Assembly: GCA_014155875.1 (NCBI GenBank)
Contig: JACEFZ010027088.1
Location: forward strand, 97,001-161,000
DNA: 64,000 nt
Source: Cepaea nemoralis
Lineage: Eukaryota > Mollusca > Gastropoda > Stylommatophora > Helicidae
Reading direction: 5' to 3'
Made by a program: the position numbers and the translations under genes. Below, piece by piece: positions 63,526 through 64,000 of the stretch. Position 1 is the first letter of the stretch; each line of letters starts with the position of its first letter. The notes under the pieces are model-generated. The model was not told the origin of the DNA. It ran no database searches and was given only the letters and a program-made list of their open reading frames with translations.

Positions 63526-64000
63526 CATCAACTGACTGTAATACTACTAATCATCTCATGACTACATTTCTGCAAGACATCAACTGATCACACTTCTGCA
63601 AATCGTCTACTGAATTTACTTCTTCTAGTCACTTACTATCTATACTTCTACTATTGTTCATCTATGAACAATATTCATATTACTGTTCAAAGACTAACTA
63701 TAATTCAACTATTGTTAGTCAACAGAATATACTCCTACCAATCAGCTGCAGATTATACGTCTATCAATCCTTTATTGAATATACTCCTACTTGTTATTCA
63801 TAGAATAATCTTCTGGCTGATATTCATATTATATACTACTGTTAGTTTTCTATGTTATGAAATTCTACTAATTTTATTTTTCAGTACATTTGTACTAGTT
63901 GTTTAGTTACTTATTCATTCATGGAGATTTTTTCGCAACAGACGAGCATATATCTCCGGCGGGCCTACTCTTGTTAGTCGCGGGAGTCGCACGAGTCTTT
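63525..64000. repeat. Degenerate CTACTGACTATACTTCT repeat to window end
   Basis: Irregular copies of the same word as at 61975-63060 up to about 63850; the last 150 bases are unassigned. Confidence 0.6.

Overview
The window is eukaryotic nuclear DNA from an invertebrate animal, most likely a gastropod mollusc. That placement is inferred from the mix of repeat families, the immunoglobulin-type exons and a Polinton/adintovirus-like insert; no single-copy marker proves it. It is very repeat-rich. Real host coding sequence is limited to a few exons, while transposon fragments, tRNA-derived SINEs, long microsatellites and minisatellites fill most of the rest.

Layout: 0-8.3 kb holds broken LINE pieces, SINEs, a degenerate 28S rRNA fragment and one well-bounded 195-bp exon resembling an SLC1 (glutamate-type) transporter. 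8.3-18 kb is dominated by simple-sequence DNA: a 1.1-kb TGTA tract, GAT, GT, AAT/AAG tracts, a 1.4-kb CA-rich region, several minisatellites, a decayed 18S fragment and a degenerate copy of the SLC1 exon end. 18.4-29.9 kb is a nested insertion: a minus-strand LINE split by a 9-kb LTR retrotransposon with 2.2-kb LTRs and a 5-bp target duplication (TTCAG). Its pol order is gag-PR-INT-RT-RNaseH although its domains are Ty3/gypsy-like, the arrangement known from Gmr1-like elements. 30-36 kb holds LINE and SINE fragments, including a SINE with a 13-bp target duplication inside a LINE.

36.0-42.5 kb is the most interesting part: a truncated virus-like element of the Polinton/adintovirus type. On the minus strand, packed almost end to end, lie a penton C-terminus, a small membrane-lytic/core-like protein, the hexon-like major capsid protein, a pX-like protein, an adenain-like cysteine protease, a trimeric-fibre-like protein and a membrane protein. 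On the plus strand, converging on them, are three small tandem Cys/His-rich proteins. DNA polymerase, integrase and packaging ATPase are not seen. The penton gene is cut at a CA-rich minisatellite. Several genes carry stops or frame breaks, but the hexon, pX-like and core-like frames are open.

42.5-48 kb has more CA-rich and CT-rich tracts and a mosaic of 28S and 18S rRNA scraps. 48.6-62 kb carries four plus-strand exons of one secreted or membrane immunoglobulin-domain gene (signal peptide, Ig domain 1, and a second domain split over two exons) with matching splice phases. Its introns hold a 2.4-kb 38/44-bp minisatellite, a LINE ORF1 with zinc knuckles and several other LINE pieces. The last 2 kb contain a LINE RNase H fragment and degenerate short repeats.
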